From positions 186,001-250,000 of the forward strand of contig NZ_ML138679.1 in assembly GCF_004028635.1 (NCBI RefSeq): a stretch of DNA of 64,000 nucleotides, given 5' to 3'. The notes below the pieces were generated by a model. It saw nothing but the letters and a program-made list of their open reading frames with translations, was not told the origin of the DNA and did not search any database. The position numbers and the translations under genes are program-made. Positions 17,847 to 26,615 of this stretch are shown here, one piece after another; the stretch's first letter is position 1, and each line of letters starts with the position of its first letter. Source of the DNA: Streptomyces cyaneus (GTDB taxonomy: Bacteria; Actinomycetota; Actinomycetes; Streptomycetales; Streptomycetaceae).

Positions 17847-19181
17847 ATGTCGGTCCCCCAGCTCAACGACGAGCAGCGCGGCGACGAGATCCTCGCCGTC
17901 TTCGACACCGCCTTCGGCGAGCTCCTGGCCGCCGACCCGGCCGCGTTCCGCGTGAAGTTCCGGAAGATGGCGGCCTCGGCGTTCGCGTTCTACCGCGGCA
18001 CGGCGTGCCTCTTCTACCACGACCTGGACGCGGAGAAGCGCGGCGGACCCTACCTCGACGAGCGGACGTCCCGCGTCTGGATCCACGGCGACCTGCACGC
18101 CGAGAACTTCGGCACGTACATGGACGCCAACGGCCGGCTGATCTTCAACGTCAACGACTTCGACGAGGCGTACGTCGGCCCCTTCACCTGGGACCTCAAG
18201 CGCTTCGCCGCCTCGATCGCCCTCATCGGGTACGCCAAGGCGCTCAGCGACGAGCAGATCACCGAGCTGGTGCAGATCTACGCGGGCGCGTACCGCGAGC
18301 GCGTGCACGCCCTGGCGACCGGCGCCAAGCGCGACGAGGTCCCGCCGTTCACCCTGGACACCGCTCAGGGCCCGCTCCTGGACGCGCTGCGGGACGCCCG
18401 CGCGCTGACCCGCTTCGGGCTGCTGGAGTCGATGACCGAGATCCGGGACTTCGAGCGCCGCTTCGCCGCGGGCGGCGGCTCCATCGAGCTGGACGCGGCC
18501 ACTCGCTACAAGGTGCTCGCGGCCTTCGACGGCTATCTGGAGACGCTCCCGGACTCCTCGCTGGCCCGCCCGGACTCGTACCGGGTGAAGGACGTGGTCG
18601 GCCGCCGCGGCATCGGCATCGGATCGGCCGGGCTGCCGTCGTACAACATCCTTCTGGAGGGCCACAGCGACGCCCTGGAGAACGATGTCGTGATCTACAT
18701 CAAGCAGGCCCAGACCCCGGCCGTCTCCCGCCACATCACCGACCCGGCGATCCGCGAGTACTTCCAGCACGAGGGTCACCGCACGGTGATCTCCCAGCGC
18801 GCCCTGCAGGCGCATGCCGACCCGTGGCTGGGCTGGACCGAGCTGGACGGCTCGGGCCAGCTGGTCGCCGAGGTCTCGCCGTACGCCGTGGACCTGGACT
18901 GGGGCGACATCGACGACCCGGAGGAGATCGCGGCGGTCGTCGCCGACCTCGGCCGGGCCACGGCCACGATGCACGCGGCGGCGGACGACACCTCCGGCGA
19001 GTCCCTGGTGCCGTTCTCCACCGAGCGGGCCATCGACGCGGCGATCGCGGCGGACTCCGACGGGGGCGCCGGCTTCGCGCAGCTCCTGGTCGACTTCGCG
19101 CACGACTACGGCGCACGCGCGCGTGCCGACCACCAGATCTTCGTCGACCTGTTCCGCAACGGCCGGATTCCGGGTCTGTGA
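17847..19181 (+). CDS. DUF2252 family protein (APH-kinase-like)
   Basis: 444 aa. The core has aminoglycoside-phosphotransferase-like motifs: WIHGDLHAENFG (a Brenner-type catalytic loop), IFNVNDFDEAYVGPFTWDLKRF (metal-binding acid) and later KDVVGRRGIGIGSAGLPSYN, where a glycine-rich region lies unusually far toward the C-terminus. DUF2252 proteins are thought to be kinase-like, but their substrate is unknown. ATG at 17847 with an AGGAGG sequence about 10 nt upstream. It is divergent from dnaE, sharing a 205-bp spacer. Confidence 0.92.
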   Translation: MSVPQLNDEQRGDEILAVFDTAFGELLAADPAAFRVKFRKMAASAFAFYRGTACLFYHDLDAEKRGGPYLDERTSRVWIHGDLHAENFGTYMDANGRLIFNVNDFDEAYVGPFTWDLKRFAASIALIGYAKALSDEQITELVQIYAGAYRERVHALATGAKRDEVPPFTLDTAQGPLLDALRDARALTRFGLLESMTEIRDFERRFAAGGGSIELDAATRYKVLAAFDGYLETLPDSSLARPDSYRVKDVVGRRGIGIGSAGLPSYNILLEGHSDALENDVVIYIKQAQTPAVSRHITDPAIREYFQHEGHRTVISQRALQAHADPWLGWTELDGSGQLVAEVSPYAVDLDWGDIDDPEEIAAVVADLGRATATMHAAADDTSGESLVPFSTERAIDAAIAADSDGGAGFAQLLVDFAHDYGARARADHQIFVDLFRNGRIPGL

Positions 19182-19270
19182 CGGAAAGGCCGAGCACCGG
19201 CGCTCCCCGTCCGCTCACAGGCACCCTTTAGGGGTCTCTTACAGGCCTACGTGACACACTCTCCTCCGCT

Positions 19271-19969
19271 ATGGACATATCCGGGACCCAGCTACGAGCC
19301 GTACGCGCGGCGCTGTTCACGTCACTCGTCGTGACGCTCAGCACCGCGTCGCACGTGCTGCTGTCCCGGGCTCCGTTGCCCTTGAACACGGTGGCCCTGC
19401 TCGCGGCCGCCATGTTCGTCCTGGCGTACGCCCTGGCCGGCCGCGAGCGGAGCTTCGGGCGGATCGCCGCCCTGCTGATCCCGCTGGAGCTGGCCGCCGA
19501 CACGATCCTCACCACCGGCCAGCACGTCTGTTACGGCAGGGCGGGCGGCCCGGTCGCCGGCCCGCTGGCCTCGGTCGGCTGGGACGTGCTGTGCGGCGAC
19601 GGCACCCAGGTCGGCACGCCGCTGGCGCAGGTCACCGGCACCGACCCCGACAGGCTCGGCGGTCTCCTCGCCCACGCCGACCCGGCCACCGCCTGGCTGC
19701 TGCTCGGCGCCCATGTCTCGGTCGGCCTGCTCGCCGCCGCCTGGCTGCGCCGCGGTGAGCGGGCCCTGGCCCAGCTGCTCAGCGCGGTGACGGCGACCAC
19801 GTTCCGCCCGCTGCTGCTGGCGGCCGCCGCGGTGACGGTACGCCGGATCGCACCGGCCCGCCGCCTGCCGCGGCCCGCCGGCCGTACGACCACCGCCCGC
19901 AGCCTCCTCCTCGTGCACTCCCTGGGACGGCGTGGACCGCCGTGCTCGCCCGCCTTCACCTCTGCGTGA
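19271..19969 (+). CDS. Membrane protein of unknown function, Arg/Ser-rich C-terminus
   Basis: 232 aa with about four to five hydrophobic segments: AALFTSLVVTLSTASHVLL, TVALLAAAMFVLAYALAG, IAALLIPLELAADTILTTG, TAWLLLGAHVSVGLLAAAWL and LLLAAAAVTV. Isolated His and Cys residues occur near membrane segments (SHVLL, GQHVCYG, GAHVSVG), which could bind a metal, but this is speculation. The last 45 residues are basic and low complexity. It lies 75 bp upstream of a thioredoxin-fold gene on the same strand, so the two may cooperate. Confidence 0.8.
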   Translation: MDISGTQLRAVRAALFTSLVVTLSTASHVLLSRAPLPLNTVALLAAAMFVLAYALAGRERSFGRIAALLIPLELAADTILTTGQHVCYGRAGGPVAGPLASVGWDVLCGDGTQVGTPLAQVTGTDPDRLGGLLAHADPATAWLLLGAHVSVGLLAAAWLRRGERALAQLLSAVTATTFRPLLLAAAAVTVRRIAPARRLPRPAGRTTTARSLLLVHSLGRRGPPCSPAFTSA

Positions 19970-20044
19970 ACGGCAGCTGAGCACCACAGCCCACCCATAC
20001 GTATCCCGCACACACGTGTGCGTGTCCCCATGGAGATCACCGAC

Positions 20045-20854
20045 ATGAGCAAGCGGAACAGCCAGGCAGCGAAGACGGCGGCCCGGGAGCGGCTGCGCGC
20101 CGAGCGCGAGCGCGAGGCAAAGCGGGCCAAGGTCAGGCGGCAGATCATCGTCGCCGCCTCGGTCGTCGGCGTCCTGGCGGCAGCCGGCGGCATAGGTTAT
20201 GCCGTCGTCCAGGCCAACAAGCCCACCTACTGGGAGGCCGTGAAGGACGACAAGGTCGTCGCCCCGGCTCACACCACGGGTACGAACGGCACGACCGTCG
20301 TCATCGGCAAGGACAGCGCCAAGAAGACCCTCAAGATCTACGAGGACCCGCGCTGTCCCGTCTGCGCCTCCTTCGAGCAGGCCGTCGGCCCGACCGTGAA
20401 GAAGGACATCGACAGCGGCAAGTACAAGTTCCAGTACATCGGCGCCACGTTCATCGACAACAAGGACAACGGCGAGGGTTCCAAGAACGCGCTGAGCGCC
20501 CTGGGTGCCGCGCTGAACGTCAGCGACGAGGCGTTCCTCGAGTACAAGACCGCGCTGTACTCGGCGAAGTGGCACCCGGACGAGACGACCGACAAGTTCA
20601 AGGACGACAGCTACCTCATCGAGGTCGCCGACACCGTGCCCGCGCTGAAGGACAACAAGAAGTTCCAGGACGCGGTCAAGAAGGGCACCTACGACGCCTG
20701 GGCGATGGCCATGTCGAAGACCTTCGACGACAACAAGGAGGGTGTGACCGGCACCCCGGGCTTCACCATGGACGGCAAGCAGCTCAACGGCGGCACCCCG
20801 CTCCTGACCGTGGCCGACTACAACAAGGTGGTGGACGCGGCCCTCAAGGGCTGA
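20045..20854 (+). CDS. Membrane-anchored DsbA-like thioredoxin-fold protein
   Basis: 269 aa. A basic coiled N-terminus (SKRNSQAAKTAARERLRAER) is followed by one transmembrane helix (about residues 36-54, IIVAASVVGVLAAAGGIGYA), so the C-terminal domain is outside. That domain has the active site DPRCPVCASFEQ (CPVC) and the cis-proline segment VTGTPGFTMDGKQLNGG, as in actinobacterial DsbA-type disulfide oxidoreductases. Start: ATG 20045 with GGAGAT about 8 nt upstream; an upstream in-frame ATG lacks that spacing. A strong terminator follows the gene. Confidence 0.9.
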   Translation: MSKRNSQAAKTAARERLRAEREREAKRAKVRRQIIVAASVVGVLAAAGGIGYAVVQANKPTYWEAVKDDKVVAPAHTTGTNGTTVVIGKDSAKKTLKIYEDPRCPVCASFEQAVGPTVKKDIDSGKYKFQYIGATFIDNKDNGEGSKNALSALGAALNVSDEAFLEYKTALYSAKWHPDETTDKFKDDSYLIEVADTVPALKDNKKFQDAVKKGTYDAWAMAMSKTFDDNKEGVTGTPGFTMDGKQLNGGTPLLTVADYNKVVDAALKG

Positions 20855-20882
20855 CGCCAACTGGGAAACCGGCCTCCGCATG

Positions 20883-20918
20883 AAGAGGGGGCGAACTCTT
20901 ACGAGTTCGCCCCCTCTT
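20883..20918 (+). terminator. Intrinsic terminator after the DsbA-like gene
   Basis: AAGAGGGGGCGAACTC, loop TTAC, GAGTTCGCCCCCTCTT, then GTT: a perfect 16-bp stem 28 bp after the stop codon and 30 bp before the phoD start. Confidence 0.92.
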
Positions 20919-20926
20919 GTTCATAC

Positions 20927-20960
20927 CGATCAGTAACCTGATCGACTGTGACCAGTCGAT
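20927..20960. promoter_or_regulatory. Two back-to-back palindromes overlapping the phoD start codon
   Basis: Palindrome A: CGATCAG, TAAC, CTGATCG (20927-20944). Palindrome B: ATCGACTG, TGAC, CAGTCGAT (20941-20960). They overlap by four bases and B contains the phoD GTG. There is no Shine-Dalgarno, and TAACCT at 20934-20939 could be a -10 hexamer, implying a leaderless or near-leaderless mRNA. GTTCATACCGA at 20919-20929 resembles one PHO-box unit. The site could be an operator, an RNA hairpin blocking initiation, or both. Confidence 0.55.
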
Positions 20961-22618
20961 ACAGATCACCAGAGCAGCTCAATTCCCTTGCCCCTCGCCG
21001 CCGTACGGTCGTCAAGGCCGCGGCGGCGACGGCTGGTGCTGCCGTCATCGCAGTCCCGCTCGCGGCCGCGCTGCCCGCCCGGGCCGCCGAGCAGGCCCCC
21101 GACTTCCTGCACGGCGTCGCCTCCGGCGACCCGCTGCCCGACGGCGTCCTGCTGTGGACCCGGGTGACGCCCACCGCCGAGGCGATACCCGGCTCCGGGC
21201 TCGGCCCGGACACCGAGGTCAGCTGGATCGTCGCCCGGGACAAGGCGCTGACGAACATCGTCGCCAAAGGCTCGGCCACCGCGACCGCCGCCTCCGACCA
21301 CACCGTCAAGGCCGACATACGGGGCCTGGAGCCGGCCACCGACTACTGGTTCCGCTTCTCGGCGGGCGGCACGGACTCCCCGGTGGCGCGTACCCGCACC
21401 GCGCCGGCGGCGAACGCGTCCGTCTCCAACCTCCGTTTCGGCGTGGTCTCCTGCGCCAACTGGGAGGGCGGCTACTTCTCGTCGTACCGCCATCTCGCGG
21501 CCCGCGGCGACCTGGACGCCTGGCTGCACCTGGGCGACTACATCTACGAGTACGGCACCGGCGAGTACGGCACGCGCGGCACCGTCGTACGCCAGACCGC
21601 GCCCACCCACGAGATCCTCACGCTCGCCGACTACCGCACCCGGCACGGCAAGTACAAGACGGACCCCGATCTGCAGGCCTTGCACACGAAGGCTCCGGTC
21701 ATCGCGATCTGGGACGACCACGAGATCGCCAACGACGCCTGGTCGGACGGCGCCGAGAACCACACCGAGGGCGCCGAGGGCACCTGGGCCGCACGCCAGG
21801 CCGCCGCCAAGCAGGCCTACTTCGAGTGGATGCCGGTGCGCCCGGCCGTCGCCGGAACCACCTACCGCCGTCTGCGCTTCGGCAAGCTCGCCGACCTCTC
21901 CCTGCTCGACCTGCGCTCCTTCCGCTCGCAGCAGGTCAAGGTGGGCAACGGTGAAGTCGACGACCCGGACCGCACCCTCACCGGGCGGGCCCAACTGGAC
22001 TGGCTGAAGGCAGGGCTGAAGTCCTCCGACACCACCTGGCGACTGGTCGGCAACTCGGTGATGATCTCGCCGTTCGCGATCGGCTCCCTGACCGCGGACC
22101 TGCTCAAGCCGCTGGCCAAGCTGATGGGCCTGCCGCAGGAGGGGCTCGCCCTCAACCCCGACCAGTGGGACGGCTACACGGACGACCGCCGCGAACTGCT
22201 CGCCCACCTGCGCTCGAACGCGATCCGCAACACCGTGTTCCTGACCGGCGACATCCACATGGCGTGGGCCAACGACGTGCCGGTGGACGCCGGTACGTAC
22301 CCGCTGTCCGCCTCGGCCGCCACGGAGTTCGTCGTCACCTCGGTGACTTCGGACAACCTGGACGACATCGTCAAGGTGCCCGAGGGCACGGTCTCCGCGA
22401 TCGCCTCTCCAGTCATCAAGGCCGCCAACCGCCACGTCCACTGGGTCGACACCGACCGCCACGGCTACGGCGTCCTGGACATCACGGCCGACCGCGCACA
22501 GATGGACTACTACGTCCTGTCCGACAAGACGAAGCAGGACGCGACCTCGTCGTGGGCCCGTTCGTACCGCACGCGCAGCGGGACGCAGAAGGTCGAGCGG
22601 ACGTACGACCCTGTGTAA
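20948..22618 (+). CDS. phoD: Secreted alkaline phosphatase PhoD (Tat substrate)
   Basis: 556 aa PhoD-family metallophosphatase releasing phosphate from organic esters outside the cell. The signal peptide has a twin-arginine motif, [19 protein letters not shown], and a likely AxA cleavage site near residue 47. The N-terminal fibronectin-like domain ([21 protein letters not shown]) is followed by the catalytic domain: [47 protein letters not shown] and [16 protein letters not shown] supply the metal ligands. GTG at 20948 is the only plausible start. PhoP control is expected from the family. Monocistronic, with a terminator on each side. Confidence 0.95.
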   Translation: MTSRYRSPEQLNSLAPRRRTVVKAAAATAGAAVIAVPLAAALPARAAEQAPDFLHGVASGDPLPDGVLLWTRVTPTAEAIPGSGLGPDTEVSWIVARDKALTNIVAKGSATATAASDHTVKADIRGLEPATDYWFRFSAGGTDSPVARTRTAPAANASVSNLRFGVVSCANWEGGYFSSYRHLAARGDLDAWLHLGDYIYEYGTGEYGTRGTVVRQTAPTHEILTLADYRTRHGKYKTDPDLQALHTKAPVIAIWDDHEIANDAWSDGAENHTEGAEGTWAARQAAAKQAYFEWMPVRPAVAGTTYRRLRFGKLADLSLLDLRSFRSQQVKVGNGEVDDPDRTLTGRAQLDWLKAGLKSSDTTWRLVGNSVMISPFAIGSLTADLLKPLAKLMGLPQEGLALNPDQWDGYTDDRRELLAHLRSNAIRNTVFLTGDIHMAWANDVPVDAGTYPLSASAATEFVVTSVTSDNLDDIVKVPEGTVSAIASPVIKAANRHVHWVDTDRHGYGVLDITADRAQMDYYVLSDKTKQDATSSWARSYRTRSGTQKVERTYDPV

Positions 22619-22693
22619 GACCTGTGCCCGAAGGTCGATTTTCAGCCACTCCCGGTCCGAATAGGGACCGTTAACCGGAGATCACATCGCTAC

Positions 22694-22739
22694 GGCGGGT
22701 GGTGCGAGTCCCGTTCCGAATCCGGACACACCACCCGCC
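22694..22739 (+). terminator. Putative terminator after phoD
   Basis: GGCGGGTGGTG pairs with CACCACCCGCC (22694-22704 and 22729-22739) around a 24-base loop that can itself partly fold. It lies 75 bp after the phoD stop. The rest of the 318-bp spacer is AT-richer promoter-like DNA with the inverted repeat at 22802-22828. Confidence 0.6.
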
Positions 22740-22801
22740 CGGGCGGCGGAATCCGTTACACCGCGATCTCACACTCCGGACTGTTGATCATTCACTTACC
22801 C

Positions 22802-22828
22802 CAATTACCCCTTTCTGTCGGGTAATTG
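22802..22828. promoter_or_regulatory. AT-rich inverted repeat upstream of the M43 protease
   Basis: CAATTACCC, nine bases, GGGTAATTG: perfect 9-bp arms, flanked by weaker outer CCCAA and TTGGG. It lies 109 bp before the protease ATG in the most AT-rich DNA nearby. Likely an operator or promoter element; the binding protein is unknown. Confidence 0.5.
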
Positions 22829-22936
22829 ATTGGGCCTGATCGATTCTCTTCGGACATGGGCATGTCCACGTAATCTCCGGGCGGCGGCCAGGAAGACCCC
22901 TGCGCCCCCTCCCCAACGCATCAGCTAGGAGTCAGC

Positions 22937-23929
22937 ATGCGTGCGCTTGCCCGGATATCCCCCTTTACGCGCAGACGTGTTCTCGCCACGACCGCCATGG
23001 CCGGAACCTTGATGCTCGCTCCCCTCTCGGCGCCCACCACAGTCGCGGCGGCCCAGGCTCCGGCCGCCGACTGCGCCGAGGAGGCCGGCCACTCCGCGGC
23101 CCGCGAGGCCCACCCCGGACACGGCGGCGAGGCCGTCGCCGAGCCCAACGAGATCAGCGCCGCCAAGGCCCAGGCGATGGACGCCGCTCTGCGGAAGAAG
23201 CTCGACAAGCTCCCCGCCACCGGCAACCGCAGCCTCGCCGCGGCCGCCTCGACCACGATCCCGGTCTACTTCCACGTCATCCACGACGGCGCGACCGGGC
23301 AGCTCGACTCCGCCGACATCAACGCCCAGCTGAACGTCCTGAACGCGGCCTACGCCGGCCAGGGCACCGGAAACGTCGACTCCGGCTACCAGTTCACGCT
23401 GGCCGGCACCGACTACACCGACAACGCGGCCTGGTACAACGTCGGCTACGGCTCGGCGGAGGAGAAGGCGATGAAGTCCGCCCTGCGCAAGGGCGGCGCG
23501 AACGCGCTCAACGTCTACACCGCCAACCTCGGCGACGGCCTCCTCGGCTGGGCGACCTTCCCCAGCTCCTACAAGTCGAGCCCGTCCATGGACGGCGTGG
23601 TCCTCCTCGACGCCTCACTGCCGGGCGGCTCGGCCGCCAACTACAACGAGGGCGACACCGCGACGCACGAGGTCGGCCACTGGATGGGGCTCTACCACAC
23701 CTTCCAGGGCGGCTGTAACGGCAACGGCGACTACGTCGACGACACCCCGGCCGAGAAGAGCGCCGCCTACGAGTGCCCGGAGGGCCGCGACACCTGCACC
23801 CGCAAGGCGGGCGCGGACCCGATCCACAACTTCATGGACTACACGTACGACTCCTGCATGTACCAGTTCACCTCGGGCCAGGTGACGCGCATGCAGCAGA
23901 ACTGGGCGGCGTACCGAGCGGCCGGCTGA
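22937..23929 (+). CDS. Secreted zinc metalloprotease, peptidase family M43 (pappalysin-like)
   Basis: 330 aa. The N-terminal export signal [20 protein letters not shown] has a twin-arginine and a hydrophobic stretch, so either Tat or Sec export is possible. A propeptide-like region spans to about residue 108. The catalytic domain starts [13 protein letters not shown]; the zinc site is [15 protein letters not shown] (HExxHxxGxxH) and the Met-turn region is [19 protein letters not shown]. Paired cysteines ([24 protein letters not shown]) suggest disulfides. ATG at 22937 follows CTAGGAG. Probably an extracellular endopeptidase. Confidence 0.93.
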   Translation: MRALARISPFTRRRVLATTAMAGTLMLAPLSAPTTVAAAQAPAADCAEEAGHSAAREAHPGHGGEAVAEPNEISAAKAQAMDAALRKKLDKLPATGNRSLAAAASTTIPVYFHVIHDGATGQLDSADINAQLNVLNAAYAGQGTGNVDSGYQFTLAGTDYTDNAAWYNVGYGSAEEKAMKSALRKGGANALNVYTANLGDGLLGWATFPSSYKSSPSMDGVVLLDASLPGGSAANYNEGDTATHEVGHWMGLYHTFQGGCNGNGDYVDDTPAEKSAAYECPEGRDTCTRKAGADPIHNFMDYTYDSCMYQFTSGQVTRMQQNWAAYRAAG

Positions 23930-23937
23930 GCCGTCCG

Positions 23938-24507
23938 CTACAGCGAGTCGAGGAAGCCGAGCGCCACCCGCCAGGTGGCCTCGGCGGCCTCCTCGTCGTA
24001 GTCCGGCAGATCGGGGTCGGTGTAGAGGTGGCCGGCCCCGGCGTATCTGTACACCTCGACGTCGGCGCCCGCTCTGCCCATCTGGAGATACCAGGCGCTC
24101 AGCCAGTCGTCCGTCTCGAACGGGTCCGGCTCGGCGACATGCAGCTGCACCGGCAGCTCGTCCACCGAGGCGTTCGCCGCGATGTCCGACGTGCCGTGCA
24201 GGAGCAGCACCGCGCGCGCTTTCTCGTCGCCGAGCGCGAGGGTCTGGGCGATGGAGGCGCCGAGCGAGAACCCGGCGTACACCAGCCCTCGCTCGGAGTA
24301 GGGCGCTGCGGCGAGCACGGCCCGCTTCAGCAGCTCGTCCTTGCCGATCGAGTCGTTGAACTCCATGCCCTCCTCGACCGTCTCGAACGTGCGCCCCTCG
24401 AAGAGGTCCGGCGTCCACACCTCGTGTCCGGCGGCACGCAGCCGGTCCGCGGCCTGGCGCACCGCGGGCCTGAGGCCATAGGTCGAGTGAAAGAGCATGA
24501 TGTTCAT
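23938..24507 (-). CDS. Dienelactone hydrolase-like alpha/beta hydrolase
   Basis: 189 aa single alpha/beta-hydrolase domain beginning MNIMLFHSTYGLRPAVRQAA. The nucleophile elbow reads YAGFSLGASIAQ, so the nucleophile is Ser where classical dienelactone hydrolases have Cys. The acid lies around VAEPDPFETDDW, and the catalytic His is likely in YAGAGHLYTDPDLPDYD. Substrate unknown. It converges on the M43 protease with only 8 bp between the stop codons and no room for a separate terminator. Confidence 0.88.
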   Translation of the reverse strand: MNIMLFHSTYGLRPAVRQAADRLRAAGHEVWTPDLFEGRTFETVEEGMEFNDSIGKDELLKRAVLAAAPYSERGLVYAGFSLGASIAQTLALGDEKARAVLLLHGTSDIAANASVDELPVQLHVAEPDPFETDDWLSAWYLQMGRAGADVEVYRYAGAGHLYTDPDLPDYDEEAAEATWRVALGFLDSL

Positions 24508-24601
24508 GAGGCCATGGTGCCAGCCGGGTACGACAGTGCCGTGACCACCGCCTCACCGACGCACATGTTCATGACCCCCCTTGAGTGGTTACGTTCGGGG
24601 G

Positions 24602-25732
24602 ATGGAGAACATACTCCGCCCGCTCATCGTGATCGGCGGCTCGGTCCTGCTCACCCTGATCATCGGGTGGGCAACCGACCGCCTGATGCGCAAGGCCGAC
24701 GAACGGCACAGTGAGACCCCGCTGTGGGATCTGCTGCGCCGCGCCCGCGTCCCCTACCAGCTCGTCCTGTGCGCTGCCCTGCTCAGAGGGTCGTACGACG
24801 AGTCGAAGCTGCTGGAGGAGCACAAGGTCGGCATCGGCCGGGTGCTGACGCTGGTGCTGATCGGAGCGGCGGCCTGGCTCGCGATCCGTATCGCGGCGGC
24901 GGTCGTGGAGACGACGTACAGCCGCTACGCCCGCGTGCACCGCGATCCGGCCCGCGTGCGGCGGGTGCGCACCCAGGTGACGCTGATCATGCGCGTGGTG
25001 TCGGCGATCGTCGGTGTGGTGGCCGTCGCGGCCATGCTGCTGACGTTCCCGGCGATGCGCGCGGCCGGCGCCTCGCTGCTGGCCTCGGCCGGGATCCTCG
25101 GCATCGTCGCCGGTGTCGCGGCCCAGTCCACGCTGAGCAACATGTTCGCCGGGTTCCAGATCGCCTTCGGCGACATGGTGCGCCTCGGGGACACGGTGGT
25201 CGTGGACGGCGAGTGGGGCACCGTCGAGGAGATCACGCTGACGTTCCTGACCGTACGGACCTGGGACGAGCGCCGGATCACGATGCCCGTGTCGTACTTC
25301 ACCTCGAAGGCGTTCGAGAACTGGTCGCGCGGTGGTGCCCAGATGACCGGCACCGTCTTCTTCCACCTCGACCACTCGGCACCGATGGAGAAGATGCGCG
25401 AGCGGCTCCGCGACATCCTGCGCGCGTGCCCGGCGTGGGACGGCCGCGACTACGCCCTGGCCGTCACGGACTCGACCCCGAGCACCATGGAGGTGCGGGC
25501 CCTGGTCACGGCGAAGGACGCGGACGACCTGTGGACGGTACGGGTCACCGTGCGCGAGCAGCTCATCGGCTGGCTGGCCGAGCAGCACCCGTACGCGCTG
25601 CCGCGCGTCAACGCGACGGACGCGGCCCTGCCGCCCGGCTTCCCCGTCCCCGGCGTCGTCCCGGGCCGTATCCCGGCCCGCCGCACCCACCAGCACGACC
25701 ACCTGCCACCCCAACGCCCGGACCGCCTCTGA
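24602..25732 (+). CDS. MscS-family mechanosensitive ion channel
   Basis: 376 aa. Transmembrane segments lie at about residues 6-24, 70-95 and 125-150. The pore-lining helix and beta-domain entry read AGASLLASAGILGIVAGVAA followed by QSTLSNMFAGFQIAFGDMVR and LGDTVVVDGEWGTVEEI, the MscS signature. A cytoplasmic alpha/beta domain and a Pro/Arg/His-rich tail follow. ATG at 24602 (MENILRPLIVIGG) was preferred over an upstream start because GGGGG lies just before it. It would protect against hypo-osmotic shock. Divergent from the hydrolase gene. Confidence 0.93.
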   Translation: MENILRPLIVIGGSVLLTLIIGWATDRLMRKADERHSETPLWDLLRRARVPYQLVLCAALLRGSYDESKLLEEHKVGIGRVLTLVLIGAAAWLAIRIAAAVVETTYSRYARVHRDPARVRRVRTQVTLIMRVVSAIVGVVAVAAMLLTFPAMRAAGASLLASAGILGIVAGVAAQSTLSNMFAGFQIAFGDMVRLGDTVVVDGEWGTVEEITLTFLTVRTWDERRITMPVSYFTSKAFENWSRGGAQMTGTVFFHLDHSAPMEKMRERLRDILRACPAWDGRDYALAVTDSTPSTMEVRALVTAKDADDLWTVRVTVREQLIGWLAEQHPYALPRVNATDAALPPGFPVPGVVPGRIPARRTHQHDHLPPQRPDRL

Positions 25733-25756
25733 CCGGGGCACGGCAGCGCCGCTGAG

Positions 25757-25790
25757 GGGGCGCGGGGAACTGCGCGACCAGCCACGACGG
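25757..25790. repeat. Dispersed Streptomyces intergenic repeat
   Basis: The stretch GGGGCGCGGGGAACTGCGCG followed by ACCAGCCACGACGG is a word seen many times in Streptomyces intergenic DNA (recalled, not searched). It lies between convergent genes and can fold weakly (GCGCGGGGAACTGCGC). Confidence 0.7.
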
Positions 25791-25836
25791 CGCGGCAGAC
25801 GCACGACCACAAACCGCGGCACAACCCGCGGAGCGC

Positions 25837-26577
25837 CTAGTGGCCGCGCTCGGCCCCGCCGTTGACCTGGATGATCTGGGAGGTGATGTGGCCGGCGCCG
25901 TGGGACGCCAGCCAGTGCAGCGTCGCGGCGACGTCCCCCGGCGTACCGGCCCGCCCGGTCGAGGTCTCCGCGACGAGCCGCTCGCGCCGCGCCTCGTCCA
26001 TCGCGTCGCCGAAGAACTCGGTGTCCTCGACATACCCGGGCGCGACCACGTTGACGGTGATCCCGCGCGGCCCCAACTGCCGGGCCAGATCATGGGCGTA
26101 CGGATGCAGCGCGGCCTTCGACGCCGCGTACGCCCCGCTGCCGGACCCCCGGAAGGCGGCGATGGAGCTCAGGAACAGCACCCGCCCGCCGGGGTCGGCG
26201 AGCCGGTCCTTCAAGGCCTCGGTGAGCAGTGCCGCGGTCAGGGTGTTGAGGCCGAAGTTGAGGGTCCAGTTGTGCAGGACGACGTCGAGGGGCTCGTCGC
26301 TGTCCACCTTGGGCTCCAGATGGCCGGCGCCTCCGGCGCTGTGGATCAGTACGTCCACGGTGCCGAGCTCCGACGCCACGAACCGCTCCACGCCCCGCAC
26401 GCCACGCGGCTTGCTCAGATCCGCCGCACAGGTGAGGGCCCCGGGCACACCGGCCTGCTCCAGCACCTCGGCGCGCCGCCCGAGCAGCAGCACCTGATCC
26501 CCGTCCGCCGCGAACAGCTGCGCCGCCGCGAGCCCGATTCCTGTACCGCCACCACTGATCACCACGTTGCGAGCCAT
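25837..26577 (-). CDS. Short-chain dehydrogenase/reductase
   Basis: 246 aa classical SDR oxidoreductase. The cofactor motif VVISGGGTGIGLAAA is near the N-terminus, followed by HSAGGAGHLEP (the NAG-like strand, here SAG), SSIAAFRGSGSGAYAASKAA with the catalytic Ser, Tyr and Lys, and NVVAPGYVEDTEF. LLGRRAEVLEQ after the second strand suggests a preference for NADP. The ATG at 26577 begins MARNVVISGGG; the longer frame upstream would overlap the antiporter. Substrate unknown. Confidence 0.92.
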   Translation of the reverse strand: MARNVVISGGGTGIGLAAAQLFAADGDQVLLLGRRAEVLEQAGVPGALTCAADLSKPRGVRGVERFVASELGTVDVLIHSAGGAGHLEPKVDSDEPLDVVLHNWTLNFGLNTLTAALLTEALKDRLADPGGRVLFLSSIAAFRGSGSGAYAASKAALHPYAHDLARQLGPRGITVNVVAPGYVEDTEFFGDAMDEARRERLVAETSTGRAGTPGDVAATLHWLASHGAGHITSQIIQVNGGAERGH

Positions 26578-26615
26578 GATCAGAGCGTACGAAGAGACGA
26601 CCGCCGGCGGCCAGA

